A stretch of 54,619 nt of DNA from Bacteroidaceae bacterium (GTDB lineage: Bacteria; Bacteroidota; Bacteroidia; Bacteroidales; Bacteroidaceae). How positions within the stretch are numbered: position 1 is the stretch's first letter; each line of letters starts with the position of its first letter. Below are positions 25,515 through 33,162 of this stretch, piece after piece. A program made the translations under genes and the position numbers. The stretch lies in NCBI GenBank assembly GCA_017453465.1, contig JAFTEV010000004.1, forward strand, positions 1 to 54,619, in the 5' to 3' direction. A model generated the notes under the pieces. It was not told the DNA's origin and ran no database searches. It worked only from the letters and a program-made list of their open reading frames with translations.

Positions 25515-26603
25515 TTAAGGGAGAGCATCTTTTGCTTCTTCAAGCACATAGCGTTTGTAGTAGGAAATCAACAAAGTTGTCAGTGGCAGGGCAATAATCA
25601 AACCGATGAAACCCAGCAACGACCCCCACACAGAGAGACTCAGCAGAATCACGGCAGCATTAAGCCCCGTCACATTGCCCATGATTTTCGGGGTCAGAAT
25701 CGCATCCTGAATTGTCTGCACCACGGCAAACACCAACAAAGCTGGCAGCAGAATGCTCCAGAAATTCTCATTGGTGTCGTATGCTTTCAGCAAGGCCAAC
25801 AGAATCGTAGGAATAAAACCCAGCGTCTGCAAATAAGGCACCAGGTTCAAGAACCCGATGAACAGTCCCAAAGGTATCGCCAGCGGGAAGCCGATGATTA
25901 AGAATCCGATGGCAAACAGTATGCCCACACACAGCGCAATCAGGCTCTGTCCACGGAAATAGCCATTCATGCCCTTCTCCACATCTTTTATTACCGCGTA
26001 AACAATGCCGCGCTTGGTGGGTGGAACCATGTGGATGATGCCATGGCTCATCTGCTCATAATCCATCAGGATAAAGAACAGGTACAGGATGGAAATGAGC
26101 GATGCCACAAGGCCCACAAGCGTGTTCACAGAGTTGGACAGCAGACTGAAGACCTGCGGCACACCGCGCTCCACCAGCGAAGACACATCCTTGATGGTCA
26201 GTGCATTCGCAATCTGGTCAAAATCGACATTGTGCTTGATGAACAACTCTATCTCGTCCGACACATAATTCACCATCTTGTCGGTCGTCACATAGTCTAT
26301 GATCATCCCCTTCAGGCGGCCCACTTCCTCAATGATTGAAGGCATAATGAGGTAGCAAGCCCCAGCCAAGATTCCCGCAATGATCAGCAGTGTGACCACA
26401 ATGCTCAGCACCCGCGACTTCAGCCTGCACTTGTACTGGAAGAAGCACACCACAGGATAAAGCAGATAGGCCACAAGCCATGCCAGAAAGAATGGCACCA
26501 GCACACGGCTCAGTTTGCGCAGCAAGATATAGACCAGCACAACCATCAGGACTGCCATCACAGCCCGTATGAAGCGGTCAAAAGTGATTTCCCTTGTTTT
26601 CAT
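25515..26603 (-). CDS. AI-2E family transporter
   Basis: A 362-residue polytopic inner-membrane protein. Paired hydrophobic segments at about 10-50 and 60-95 are followed by a periplasmic or cytosolic helical region (about 100-150), then further membrane segments (about 155-185, 215-265, 280-345). The family signature region FLIIGFPLAIPLGLFIGFLNLVPYLQ and the C-terminal VIILLSLSVWGSLLGFIGLIIALP are present. Members export autoinducer-2 (TqsA) or act as Na+/H+ antiporters; the substrate here is unknown. It has its own TATCTTTG promoter and seems separate from the downstream exopolysaccharide operon, 147 bases away. Confidence 0.87.
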   Translation of the reverse strand: MKTREITFDRFIRAVMAVLMVVLVYILLRKLSRVLVPFFLAWLVAYLLYPVVCFFQYKCRLKSRVLSIVVTLLIIAGILAGACYLIMPSIIEEVGRLKGMIIDYVTTDKMVNYVSDEIELFIKHNVDFDQIANALTIKDVSSLVERGVPQVFSLLSNSVNTLVGLVASLISILYLFFILMDYEQMSHGIIHMVPPTKRGIVYAVIKDVEKGMNGYFRGQSLIALCVGILFAIGFLIIGFPLAIPLGLFIGFLNLVPYLQTLGFIPTILLALLKAYDTNENFWSILLPALLVFAVVQTIQDAILTPKIMGNVTGLNAAVILLSLSVWGSLLGFIGLIIALPLTTLLISYYKRYVLEEAKDALP

Positions 26604-26674
26604 CTCTTCACTTTTTCTTTTAAGTTAGACACAGAATAATGCTAAGACACAAGCACTTTTCGTTAATTATTCGG

Positions 26675-26682
26675 CAAAGATA
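26675..26682 (-). promoter_or_regulatory. Promoter -7 box of the AI-2E transporter gene
   Basis: The minus strand reads TATCTTTG followed by CCG, about 72 bases upstream of the ATG at 26603. Confidence 0.55.
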
Positions 26683-26746
26683 GATATAAAAATGTGAAAA
26701 AACGTTGTTTTCGCGCTTTTTTTTTCGCAAAGTTACAGTTAATTCA

Positions 26747-26754
26747 TACTTTTG
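26747..26754 (+). promoter_or_regulatory. Promoter -7 box touching the rsmI start
   Basis: TACTTTTG ends five bases before the rsmI ATG (26759). Transcription should begin at or next to the start codon, which would make a leaderless message. Confidence 0.6.
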
Positions 26755-26758
26755 CAAC

Positions 26759-27517
26759 ATGCTATACATCGTACCAACGCCTGTAGGCAACATGGAGGAC
26801 ATGACCATGCGAGCCATCCGAGTGCTCAAAGAGGCCGACCTGATACTCGCAGAAGACACCCGCACATCGGGGGTCCTGCTCGCCCACTTTGACATCCACA
26901 CGCCGCTCCTGTCCCACCACAAATACAACGAACACGAGACCGTGAACACCGTGTTGGCACGACTGCAAGCCGGAGAGACCATCGCCCTCATCAGCGACGC
27001 TGGCACACCGGGCATCAGCGACCCAGGCTTCCTGCTTGCACGCGAAGCGGCACGAGCCGGCATCGAGGTGCAGACACTGCCTGGCCCCACAGCTTTCGTG
27101 CCCGCGCTGGTCAGCAGCGGACTGCCCTGCAACCGATTCGTCTTCGAAGGTTTCCTGCCCCAGAAGAAAGGCCGACAGACTCGCATCGACCTCTTCCGCA
27201 ACGAAGTGCGCACCGTGGTCTTCTACGAATCGCCCCGCCGTCTGGTCCGCACACTGGAGCAGTTTGCCGAAGCCTATGGCTCCGACCGCCCCGTCTGCGT
27301 GTCACGCGAAATCTCAAAGCTCCACGAAGAGCACATACGCGGCACCCTGGCCGAGGTCACCCAGCACTTCCGCACCCACGAACCCCTGGGCGAAATCGTC
27401 ATCCTGCTGGGCGGAGTGGCCGAAGCGGAGGCCGACGAACCAGAACAGGCAACAAGCAGCGACCCCCTGTCGCTCATCATGGGAACTGCAAAATCCAAGA
27501 ACAAATACAAAAACTAA
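26759..27517 (+). CDS. rsmI: 16S rRNA 2'-O-ribose C1402 methyltransferase
   Basis: A 252-residue cytosolic SAM-dependent methyltransferase of the tetrapyrrole-methylase fold. RsmI methylates the ribose of C1402 in 16S rRNA at the decoding centre. Motifs: MLYIVPTPVGNMEDMT at the very N-terminus, EADLILAEDTRTSG, SHHKYNEHE, ALISDAGTPGISDPGF and LPGPTAFVPALVSSGLP, all diagnostic. The ATG at 26759 gives the usual N-terminus and sits just after the -7 box. The C-terminal 25 residues are acidic and then basic and poorly conserved. An 18-base gap leads into the next lipoprotein gene, so the two are probably co-transcribed. Confidence 0.93.
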   Translation: MLYIVPTPVGNMEDMTMRAIRVLKEADLILAEDTRTSGVLLAHFDIHTPLLSHHKYNEHETVNTVLARLQAGETIALISDAGTPGISDPGFLLAREAARAGIEVQTLPGPTAFVPALVSSGLPCNRFVFEGFLPQKKGRQTRIDLFRNEVRTVVFYESPRRLVRTLEQFAEAYGSDRPVCVSREISKLHEEHIRGTLAEVTQHFRTHEPLGEIVILLGGVAEAEADEPEQATSSDPLSLIMGTAKSKNKYKN

Positions 27518-27535
27518 TAAAAACAGAGAAACATC

Positions 27536-28390
27536 ATGAAACAGATCTTTATCCTTGCAGCCGTATGCGCTGCCCTGTGCACATCATGCGGCAACGGAAC
27601 TGCCACAAGTTCCGACAAATCCGCCAGCGAGCGCGATTCACTCCAGCGCATCATTGACCAAAAAGACCTTGAAATCAATGATATGATGGGGCAAATCAAC
27701 GATATTCAGGAAGGCTTCTCACTCATCAATCAGGCTGAAGGCCGTGTCAACATGCTGGCACAAAATGCCGAAGGCAACAACTCTACTGAGAACATCCGCG
27801 AGAACATGGAGTTCATCCAGCAGACACTGGCCGCCAACCGCCAAAAGATTGCCGACCTGGAACAGAAGCTGAAGAGCAGCAGCATCAATGCCTCCAAGCT
27901 GAAAGAGACCATCAGCGCCCTCACCCAACAGCTGGAAGCCAAAAACCAGGAACTGGAGCAACTGCGTGCAGAGCTGGCCGAGAAAGACGTGCAAATCGCT
28001 GCCCTCAACGAGAACGTGAACACCCTCACAGCCGAGAACACCGAGGTGAAGCAGCAGCGCGACGAAAGTCAGCAACTGGCTCAGGCTCAAGACCAACAGC
28101 TCAACACGGCATGGTACGTCTTTGGCACCAGCAAAGAACTGAAGGAGCACAACATCCTGAAAAAAGGCGATGTGCTGAAGGGCGACTACGACAAGGCATA
28201 CTTCACGAAGATAGACATCCGCAAGACGCAGGTCATCCCCTTCTCGTCGAAGTCGGCCAAGCTCCTCACCACCCACCCCGCCGACTCCTACAGCCTGATG
28301 AAGGACACCAAGGGAGAATACACCCTGCGCATCACCGATGCACAGCGTTTCTGGAGCATCAGCAAATACCTGGTTGTGCAAGTGAAATAA
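27536..28390 (+). CDS. Coiled-coil lipoprotein, function unknown
   Basis: A 284-residue predicted lipoprotein: signal MKQIFILAAVCAALCTSC with the lipobox Cys at residue 18. Residues about 30-190 are almost continuous heptad coiled coil (DLEQKLKSS, LTQQLEAKNQELEQLRAELAEKD). The last 95 residues form a compact beta-rich domain starting NTAWYVFGTSKELKEHNIL, which resembles a conserved C-terminal domain of Bacteroidales envelope proteins. No enzyme motif is seen. It is likely periplasmic, spanning distance from the outer membrane. It follows rsmI by 18 bases and precedes another exported protein by about 54 bases. Confidence 0.78.
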   Translation: MKQIFILAAVCAALCTSCGNGTATSSDKSASERDSLQRIIDQKDLEINDMMGQINDIQEGFSLINQAEGRVNMLAQNAEGNNSTENIRENMEFIQQTLAANRQKIADLEQKLKSSSINASKLKETISALTQQLEAKNQELEQLRAELAEKDVQIAALNENVNTLTAENTEVKQQRDESQQLAQAQDQQLNTAWYVFGTSKELKEHNILKKGDVLKGDYDKAYFTKIDIRKTQVIPFSSKSAKLLTTHPADSYSLMKDTKGEYTLRITDAQRFWSISKYLVVQVK

Positions 28391-28423
28391 ACAGGACGCG
28401 CCGCGCACTGCACACTGCGAATT

Positions 28424-28443
28424 CCTATATAATATATAATGTG
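28424..28443. repeat. AT-rich CATTAT-type motif, intergenic copy
   Basis: CTATATAATATATAATGTGT runs up to the start of the next gene; its reverse complement is ACACATTATATATTATATAG. An ATG inside the motif (28439) is in frame with the gene start used at 28445. Confidence 0.6.
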
Positions 28444-28444
28444 T

Positions 28445-29161
28445 ATGCATCGTACAGTTTTCATCCTAATGGCTCTGCTCGCTGCCATGGGCCTGAGCGC
28501 ACAGGACTGGGAGCCTATCGGCACATGGCCCTTCGAGTACAAGACCTTCCGTGTGGCCACCGTCTATTCGGGCGTGTTTAATGTCAAGAAGACACAAGTG
28601 CCATGCAACATCCATCTGGGCAACCAGACCCTCTGGTTCTCACGCAACGACACACTGATGGAAGCCCTGCAGGGCACCATCCTGCGCGTGGAATTCCCCA
28701 ACGGTGACACCTTCATGCCCGTGAACGAAAGCCAGCAATTCGGGAAAATCATTCAGCAGGACACCCTCTGCGGCAAAGTAGCCCGTGTGCTGCATGTGCG
28801 CAGCGTGGACCAGAACGCTGTCGATAGGCGTGCTGTGGACATCATGAACAACTCGCAGAACCTGCAGCAGACTTCGCTCAACATGGGAGCCTGGGGCGCA
28901 CAGCTCTCCGATGCCAACGCTGCCATCAACGAGGAAGAACTGCCCCTGCCCCTCATCAACACCTTCTACTACCAGTACAACGGCGAAATCTTCGAGGCCA
29001 AGGAGAAGAACATCCTCAAGCACATCGACCAGAGCCGCCGCAAGGAGTATCGCAACTACACCAGACAGGCGGAAATCATTTCCAACAACAAGTCCAGTAT
29101 GCTGAAGGTGTGGAACGACTTCTTCGTGAACTACAGCAAGCCGCTGCACGTGAAGAAATAG
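28445..29161 (+). CDS. Exported protein of unknown function
   Basis: A 238-residue protein with a signal peptide (MHRTVFILMALLAAMGLSAQ, cleavage near residue 20). The mature part starts with beta-strand-like segments (WEPIGTWPFEYKTFRVATVYSGVF) and ends in a charged helical tail (EAKEKNILKHIDQSRRKEYRNY). The Cys pair near residues 51 and 103 could form a disulfide. No family was recognised. The ATG at 28445 is preferred over one two codons earlier because it starts a standard signal peptide. It ends the plus-strand run rsmI, lipoprotein, this gene, followed by a strong terminator. Confidence 0.72.
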   Translation: MHRTVFILMALLAAMGLSAQDWEPIGTWPFEYKTFRVATVYSGVFNVKKTQVPCNIHLGNQTLWFSRNDTLMEALQGTILRVEFPNGDTFMPVNESQQFGKIIQQDTLCGKVARVLHVRSVDQNAVDRRAVDIMNNSQNLQQTSLNMGAWGAQLSDANAAINEEELPLPLINTFYYQYNGEIFEAKEKNILKHIDQSRRKEYRNYTRQAEIISNNKSSMLKVWNDFFVNYSKPLHVKK

Positions 29162-29198
29162 GCTGCCGCCACACGCCGAGCACCGACCCTGCGACCCA

Positions 29199-29250
29199 AG
29201 AAAACAAGACGAAACCCATAGAACATACGGTTTCGTCTTGTTTTCTTTTT
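29199..29250 (+). terminator. Strong intrinsic terminator
   Basis: AGAAAACAAGACGAAACC (29199-29216) and its exact reverse complement (29229-29246) form an 18-base stem with a 12-base loop, followed by TTTT. It ends the rsmI run. Confidence 0.88.
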
Positions 29251-29288
29251 AGTGTGTTCTATCAATCGAGTTTTGAACAGAGAGAGAA

Positions 29289-29321
29289 GAATGAAAATTG
29301 AAGATTGAAGATTGAAGATTG
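29289..29321. repeat. Short 7-bp tandem repeat
   Basis: Three to four copies of a TTGAAGA unit lie in non-coding DNA after the rsmI terminator. 29251-29492 contains no gene that I can see. Confidence 0.6.
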
Positions 29322-29492
29322 TCCAATTGTCTATCTCTGTGTCGCTGTGTCTCTGTGTTCAATTGATAGAAGCGTGCAATGTTAAAAAGTCTTTCTTCAT
29401 GCCAGAATAAATCTTACACGCAACTGTGCACAATAGTGTAACCCTCTCATAACGAGTAGCAAGAACACACTGAGGCAGTTACGCACAACACC

Positions 29493-29577
29493 CGTCGCGC
29501 TCACGTAGGCAATGCGTCGCGCTCGCGTAGGCAATCAAACCCAAACCATTGCCTACACGAGCGCGACGCATTGCTAA
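29493..29577. repeat. REP-like palindromic repeat, copy B
   Basis: Two direct units, GTCGCGCTCACGTAGGCAAT and GCGTCGCGCTCGCGTAGGC plus AAT, are followed after a 12-base spacer by an inverted unit ending GCGCGACGCATTGC. The second and third units can form a nearly perfect 22-base stem. It is the best-preserved of the three copies. Confidence 0.85.
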
Positions 29578-29658
29578 CACGATTTAAACAAAAAGCCTTT
29601 TTTGAGGCTTCTGCTCAAAAAAGTACCGCCCAGATTTGTGTGGGTGAAGAAATGTCGT

Positions 29659-29666
29659 TACTTTTG
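29659..29666 (+). promoter_or_regulatory. Promoter -7 box upstream of the methyltransferase leader
   Basis: TACTTTTG followed by CAG is a clean TAnnTTTG match. Transcription would start near 29673, about 340 bases before the first methyltransferase ATG, so the structured region in between would be transcribed. A 27-base hairpin (CTTTTTTGAG/CTCAAAAAAG, 29597-29623) lies just upstream. Confidence 0.6.
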
Positions 29667-29793
29667 CAGAAAGAAATGCGGCCACCCCATGCCCAAAGAC
29701 CAAGGGAGCCGCCATGTAAAACCCTCAGAACAAGAAGAAAAGACACAGAGAAACTTAAACAAAAACACATACTAACCAAAGCATTAGCTATCT

Positions 29794-29981
29794 CGAAGTA
29801 CCCCGAAAATTTGCCGATTTGAAAAGGTATTGAATAGATTTAGTTCGTGTTCACGCTGAGCGTGGGCAGAACTTATCATTCAATACAGGTTACGGCAAAT
29901 ACCTCGGGTACTTGATAAGGAAAGTTCACGCTTTCTTTATGCCCACAAGTACCCGACCAAGGATTGGACGTAACCTGTATT
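29794..29981 (+). ncRNA. Structured leader with mutually exclusive stems
   Basis: Segment B (29878-29914) can pair backward with A (29794-29835: AGTACCCCGA, TTTGCCG and TATTGAAT blocks). It can also pair forward with C (29946-29981). The forward fold has a perfect 13-base stem (AATACAGGTTACG with CGTAACCTGTATT), a 10-base stem (CGGGTACTTG with CAAGTACCCG) and a 10-base cap stem (29915-29924 with 29931-29940). The A-B loop also holds GTGGGCA, complementary to TGCCCAC beside the cap stem. No known riboswitch class was recognised. It ends about 30 bases before the methyltransferase start. A mobile palindromic element is an alternative reading. Confidence 0.6.
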
Positions 29982-30012
29982 TCTTCCGATTTAGACTGAT
30001 GTGCAACAAGCA

Positions 30013-30696
30013 ATGCACATGGACAACATGGACGCAGACTTGAAGCCCACTCCGCAGCAGAAGGGGCAAATCAAGTCGAAGGAACGTGTGTCGAAGCATG
30101 GAGAGGTGTTCACCGCCGAGCGCGAGGTGAACGCCATGCTCGACCTCGTGAAGCAGGAAACGGAACGCATCGAGAGCCGTTTTCTGGAGCCAGCGTGTGG
30201 CGACGGCAATTTTCTCATCGAGATTCTGCGCCGCAAGCTGGCTGTGTGTGAACAACGTGTACAGCAGAAGCAGTGGACTCAGTTGCAGTACGAAAAACAC
30301 GCAGTCTGGGCCGTCAGCAGCATCTACGGCATAGAGCTTTTGCCCGACAATGCCGAGGCTTGCCGCCAGCGGCTCTATGGCTATTTCTGTGAGCAATATG
30401 AGCGGCTGTTTGGCGAGGCGTGCAAGCCGGCGTGCCGCAATGCCGTGGCCTACCTGCTGGGGCGCAACATCATTATGGGCGATGCCCTGACCTACCGCCG
30501 AGTGGATCAGCCCGACGAGTGGATTGTGGTGAGCGAGTGGTCGTTCATTGGCGAGGGCAAGGTGGTCAGGCGCGACTACAGCTTTTCCTATCTGGTGGCC
30601 ACCGGACAGGGCGGCGACCTCTTCAGCGACCAGCCCTGCGACACGTTTCCGCCTGTGTATTTCTTGAACTTAAGCCATGCAGCCTATGAAAATTGA
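30013..30696 (+). CDS. N6-adenine methyltransferase-like SAM-binding half, lacking NPPY
   Basis: A 227-residue protein. GEVFTAEREVNAMLDLV (about 31-47) and motif I FLEPACGDGNFLIEIL (about 57-72) are followed by YGIELLPDNAEACRQRL and NIIMGDAL. These match the SAM-binding half of gamma-type DNA adenine methyltransferases. The position where the catalytic NPPY motif should follow carries unrelated sequence (SEWSFIGEGKVVRRDYSFSY), so by itself it should not methylate. Its end overlaps the next gene, which does have NPPY, by 20 bases. The two may form one heterodimeric enzyme, or this may be a specificity or structural partner. Start: ATG at 30013, with later in-frame ATGs at 30019 and 30028. Confidence 0.72.
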   Translation: MHMDNMDADLKPTPQQKGQIKSKERVSKHGEVFTAEREVNAMLDLVKQETERIESRFLEPACGDGNFLIEILRRKLAVCEQRVQQKQWTQLQYEKHAVWAVSSIYGIELLPDNAEACRQRLYGYFCEQYERLFGEACKPACRNAVAYLLGRNIIMGDALTYRRVDQPDEWIVVSEWSFIGEGKVVRRDYSFSYLVATGQGGDLFSDQPCDTFPPVYFLNLSHAAYEN

Positions 30697-32194
30697 CACG
30701 TACAACCCCGATGTGCTCAACTGCCTGGCCAACCTGAGCAATGACGAGGTGTTCACACCGCCCACCCTGGCCAATCAGGTGCTCGACCTCCTGCCACAGG
30801 AGTTGTTCTCGTCGTCCACCAGCACCTTTCTCGACCCCGTATCGAAATCGGGTGTCTTCCTGCGCGAAATCGTCAAGCGGCTCGACCGGGGCCTTGCCCA
30901 GCAGATGCCCGACCGCCAGAGGCGCATCGACCACATTCTGCGCCACCAAGTCTTTGGCATTGCCATCACGGAGCTGACTGCCCAGCTCTCGCGCCGCTCG
31001 GTCTATTGTTCCAAGGATGCCAGCTGTCCCTACAGCGTCACGCGCTTCCCCTCCGAGAGTGGCAACATCCGCTACCGCCCGCTCCGTCACACTTGGGCGA
31101 ATGGCAAATGCCGCTACTGCGGTGCCTCCCAAGAGGTCTATAATCGTGGCGACCAAGCCGAACAATACGCCTACCAGTTTATTCACACCGACAACCCACA
31201 CACATTATTTAATAATATGAAGTTCGACGTAATTATTGGAAATCCTCCGTATCAGCTGGAAACTGGCGGAGCCGGGAAACAAGCGAAACCAATATACGAC
31301 CTTTTTGTTAATCAAGCCATGAAATTGAATCCCCGATTTCTCACGATGATAATTCCATCACGTTGGTTTTCTGGCGGAATGAAACAACTGGAAGATTTTA
31401 GAGGAAAAATGATGAGTGACGGCCATATCCGCGTACTTGTAGATTATGCCAATGCAAAAGAATGCTTTCCCCAAAACAGTATTAGCGGTGGCGTTTGCTA
31501 TTTCTTATGGGATAGAGACCATTCTGGAGATTGCAGTTTTACAAATATAAAGGCAGGACAAACCTCGACATTAATTAGACCCTTAGATGAATTTCCTGTT
31601 CTTGTCCGATACAACAATGCTGTTAGCATTCTTCATAAAACAAAAGCCCTAAAAGAGAACAGTCTTTCAGCAATTGTATCATCTTTATGCCCTTATGGTT
31701 TACCCACCAATTATAGAGGAAAGGATAGAGCCTTCAATAATGCCTTAATTCTCCATTCAAGTGAAGGCGAATCGTATGTAAATAGGAATGAAGTTTCAAA
31801 AGGGATAGAGTGCATTGACACATACAAGATAATAATGGGAAAAGTAAGCGCAGAACACGCAGGAGAACCAGGGAAAGACGGAATGTATCGCGTTTTAACA
31901 GCTTCAACACGTGTGATTGGGCCAAAAGAAATATGTACACATTCATATTTCATCATTGGCAATTATGAACAAAAAAAATTAGCAGATAATCTTCTTTGCT
32001 ATCTTTATACTAAGTTTGTTCGTTTCCTTCTATTAGTAACAATGAGTTCTATTAACCTTTCCAAGTCTGTGTTTTGGGTAGTTCCCCTCCAAGACTTCTC
32101 CCACCCATGGACAGATGCCATGCTCTACGAAAAGTATAGCTTGACCGAAGAAGAGATAGCCTTCATAGAAAGCATGATACGCCCCATGGAATAA
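30677..32194 (+). CDS. Eco57I-type DNA adenine methyltransferase (NPPY) with mosaic core
   Basis: A 505-residue protein. An N-terminal NDEVFTPPTLANQVLDLLP and a motif-I variant DPVSKSGVFLREI (about 53-65) precede a Cys-containing insert (C111, C117, CRYC at 145-148). The catalytic IIGNPPYQLE lies at about 187-196, followed by IIPSRWFSGGM and a C-terminal recognition-like region. It resembles Eco57I-family methylases of restriction systems. GC content drops sharply from about 31,215 to about 32,095 and then rises again for the last 100 bases. This suggests replacement of the core and recognition region by recombination. A second ATG at 30686 is also possible. Likely partner nuclease: the GIY-YIG helicase downstream. 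Confidence 0.8.
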   Translation: MQPMKIDTYNPDVLNCLANLSNDEVFTPPTLANQVLDLLPQELFSSSTSTFLDPVSKSGVFLREIVKRLDRGLAQQMPDRQRRIDHILRHQVFGIAITELTAQLSRRSVYCSKDASCPYSVTRFPSESGNIRYRPLRHTWANGKCRYCGASQEVYNRGDQAEQYAYQFIHTDNPHTLFNNMKFDVIIGNPPYQLETGGAGKQAKPIYDLFVNQAMKLNPRFLTMIIPSRWFSGGMKQLEDFRGKMMSDGHIRVLVDYANAKECFPQNSISGGVCYFLWDRDHSGDCSFTNIKAGQTSTLIRPLDEFPVLVRYNNAVSILHKTKALKENSLSAIVSSLCPYGLPTNYRGKDRAFNNALILHSSEGESYVNRNEVSKGIECIDTYKIIMGKVSAEHAGEPGKDGMYRVLTASTRVIGPKEICTHSYFIIGNYEQKKLADNLLCYLYTKFVRFLLLVTMSSINLSKSVFWVVPLQDFSHPWTDAMLYEKYSLTEEEIAFIESMIRPME

Positions 32195-32299
32195 AGACAT
32201 ATCAATAAACATGAGCCTCCGCAGGCTCGCACGTTCTTTGAAAAAGAAGGGAAAGCCCAGAAAAGCGTTCACTTTTTTGGTGAATACAGAAAAGTTTCG

Positions 32300-32307
32300 T
32301 AACTTTG
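32300..32307 (+). promoter_or_regulatory. Promoter -7 box of the toxin-antitoxin pair
   Basis: TAACTTTG followed by CCGC lies 23 bases before the toxin ATG. It indicates separate transcription from the methyltransferases. A small GAGCCT/AGGCTC hairpin at about 32213-32228 lies between the two units. Confidence 0.65.
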
Positions 32308-32329
32308 CCGCTGCAAAATCAACAAGACA

Positions 32330-32638
32330 ATGGTCATTGAATATGAAAAAGACTATTTAAAGGAACTCTATGATTCGGGAGTCTGCAAAAACAAAAAATA
32401 CAGATTTCAGAAACAAGTGGTGCAAAAGTATCAAAAGCGAATAGATACGCTGATGGCAGCAACACGCAAGGAGGATTTATTCGTTTTCAACTCGTTGAAC
32501 TTCGAGTCACTTTCCAATGACTATTATTCCATACGCATAGATTATCACTATCGACTGGAATTTAAAATAAGAACAGAGGGCACTGAAACACTTGTAAGCA
32601 TTTGCACCATTACAGACATTACGAATCATTATCAATAA
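32330..32638 (+). CDS. higB: RelE/HigB-like toxin
   Basis: A 102-residue basic protein of the RelE/ParE superfamily: two N-terminal helices (EYEKDYLKELYDSG, KQVVQKYQKRIDTL) then a beta-sheet ending with FESLSNDYYSIRIDYHYRLEFKI and SICTITDITNHY. The order toxin then XRE antitoxin is the HigBA arrangement. HigB toxins cleave mRNA on the ribosome. It lies 12 bases upstream of the antitoxin and inside the restriction island, where it may stabilise the region. The exact target is not readable. Confidence 0.82.
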   Translation: MVIEYEKDYLKELYDSGVCKNKKYRFQKQVVQKYQKRIDTLMAATRKEDLFVFNSLNFESLSNDYYSIRIDYHYRLEFKIRTEGTETLVSICTITDITNHYQ

Positions 32639-32650
32639 AGGAACACTACA

Positions 32651-32959
32651 ATGGAAACCATTAAAAGACTACCTACACATCCTGGCGATGTGCTGAAAGA
32701 AGAGATTGAAAGCCGAGGTATCTCGCAAAAGAAGTTCGCTGAGTTGCTGGATGTTCCTTACACACAGTTGAATGAGATTCTGAATGGCAAACGCCCCGTG
32801 TCAACAGACTTTGCCTTGATGGTGGAAGCAGCATTGGGCATCACGCCAGAGCTGTTAATCAATATGCAGAGCCGCTATAACATGGCTCTGGCCAAACAAA
32901 AGCCAGCTTTGCACACTCGCTTGCTCAACATCCGAAAGATGTGTGCTGCCATATTCTGA
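32651..32959 (+). CDS. higA: HigA-like XRE-family antitoxin
   Basis: A 102-residue DNA-binding antitoxin. The opening KRLPTHPGDVLKEEIESRGI is diagnostic for HigA/VapI proteins. The helix-turn-helix follows (SQKKFAELLDVPYTQLNEILNGKRPVS), then LMVEAALGITPELLINMQ. It should neutralise the preceding toxin and repress the shared promoter at 32300. Only 12 bases separate the genes. Confidence 0.88.
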   Translation: METIKRLPTHPGDVLKEEIESRGISQKKFAELLDVPYTQLNEILNGKRPVSTDFALMVEAALGITPELLINMQSRYNMALAKQKPALHTRLLNIRKMCAAIF

Positions 32960-33132
32960 CGATTTCTCCCCGACATTTTTTCAAAGCGCGTGCTATAAAC
33001 AACTATTGCTTATGGCAGGGTGTGTCGTTGCCCTGCAACAAGCATCACTTGAATATCGTATTAAACCTTTTATAACAAGCGCGCTCATTGACATTTTGCG
33101 GGAGATTTCTTGTCGGTTTCGAGGAAAGCAGG

Positions 33133-33140
33133 TATCTTTG
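33133..33140 (+). promoter_or_regulatory. Promoter -7 box of the four-helix-bundle gene
   Basis: TATCTTTG followed by CCC lies 22 bases before the ATG at 33163, giving a very short leader. Confidence 0.6.
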
Positions 33141-33162
33141 CCCACCAAAAAACAGCAAGCAC

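Noticed and set aside
29794-29981. Retron-type ncRNA or integron attC site
   Set aside because: No reverse transcriptase or integron integrase is nearby and the GTTRRRY-type core ends of attC are not seen.
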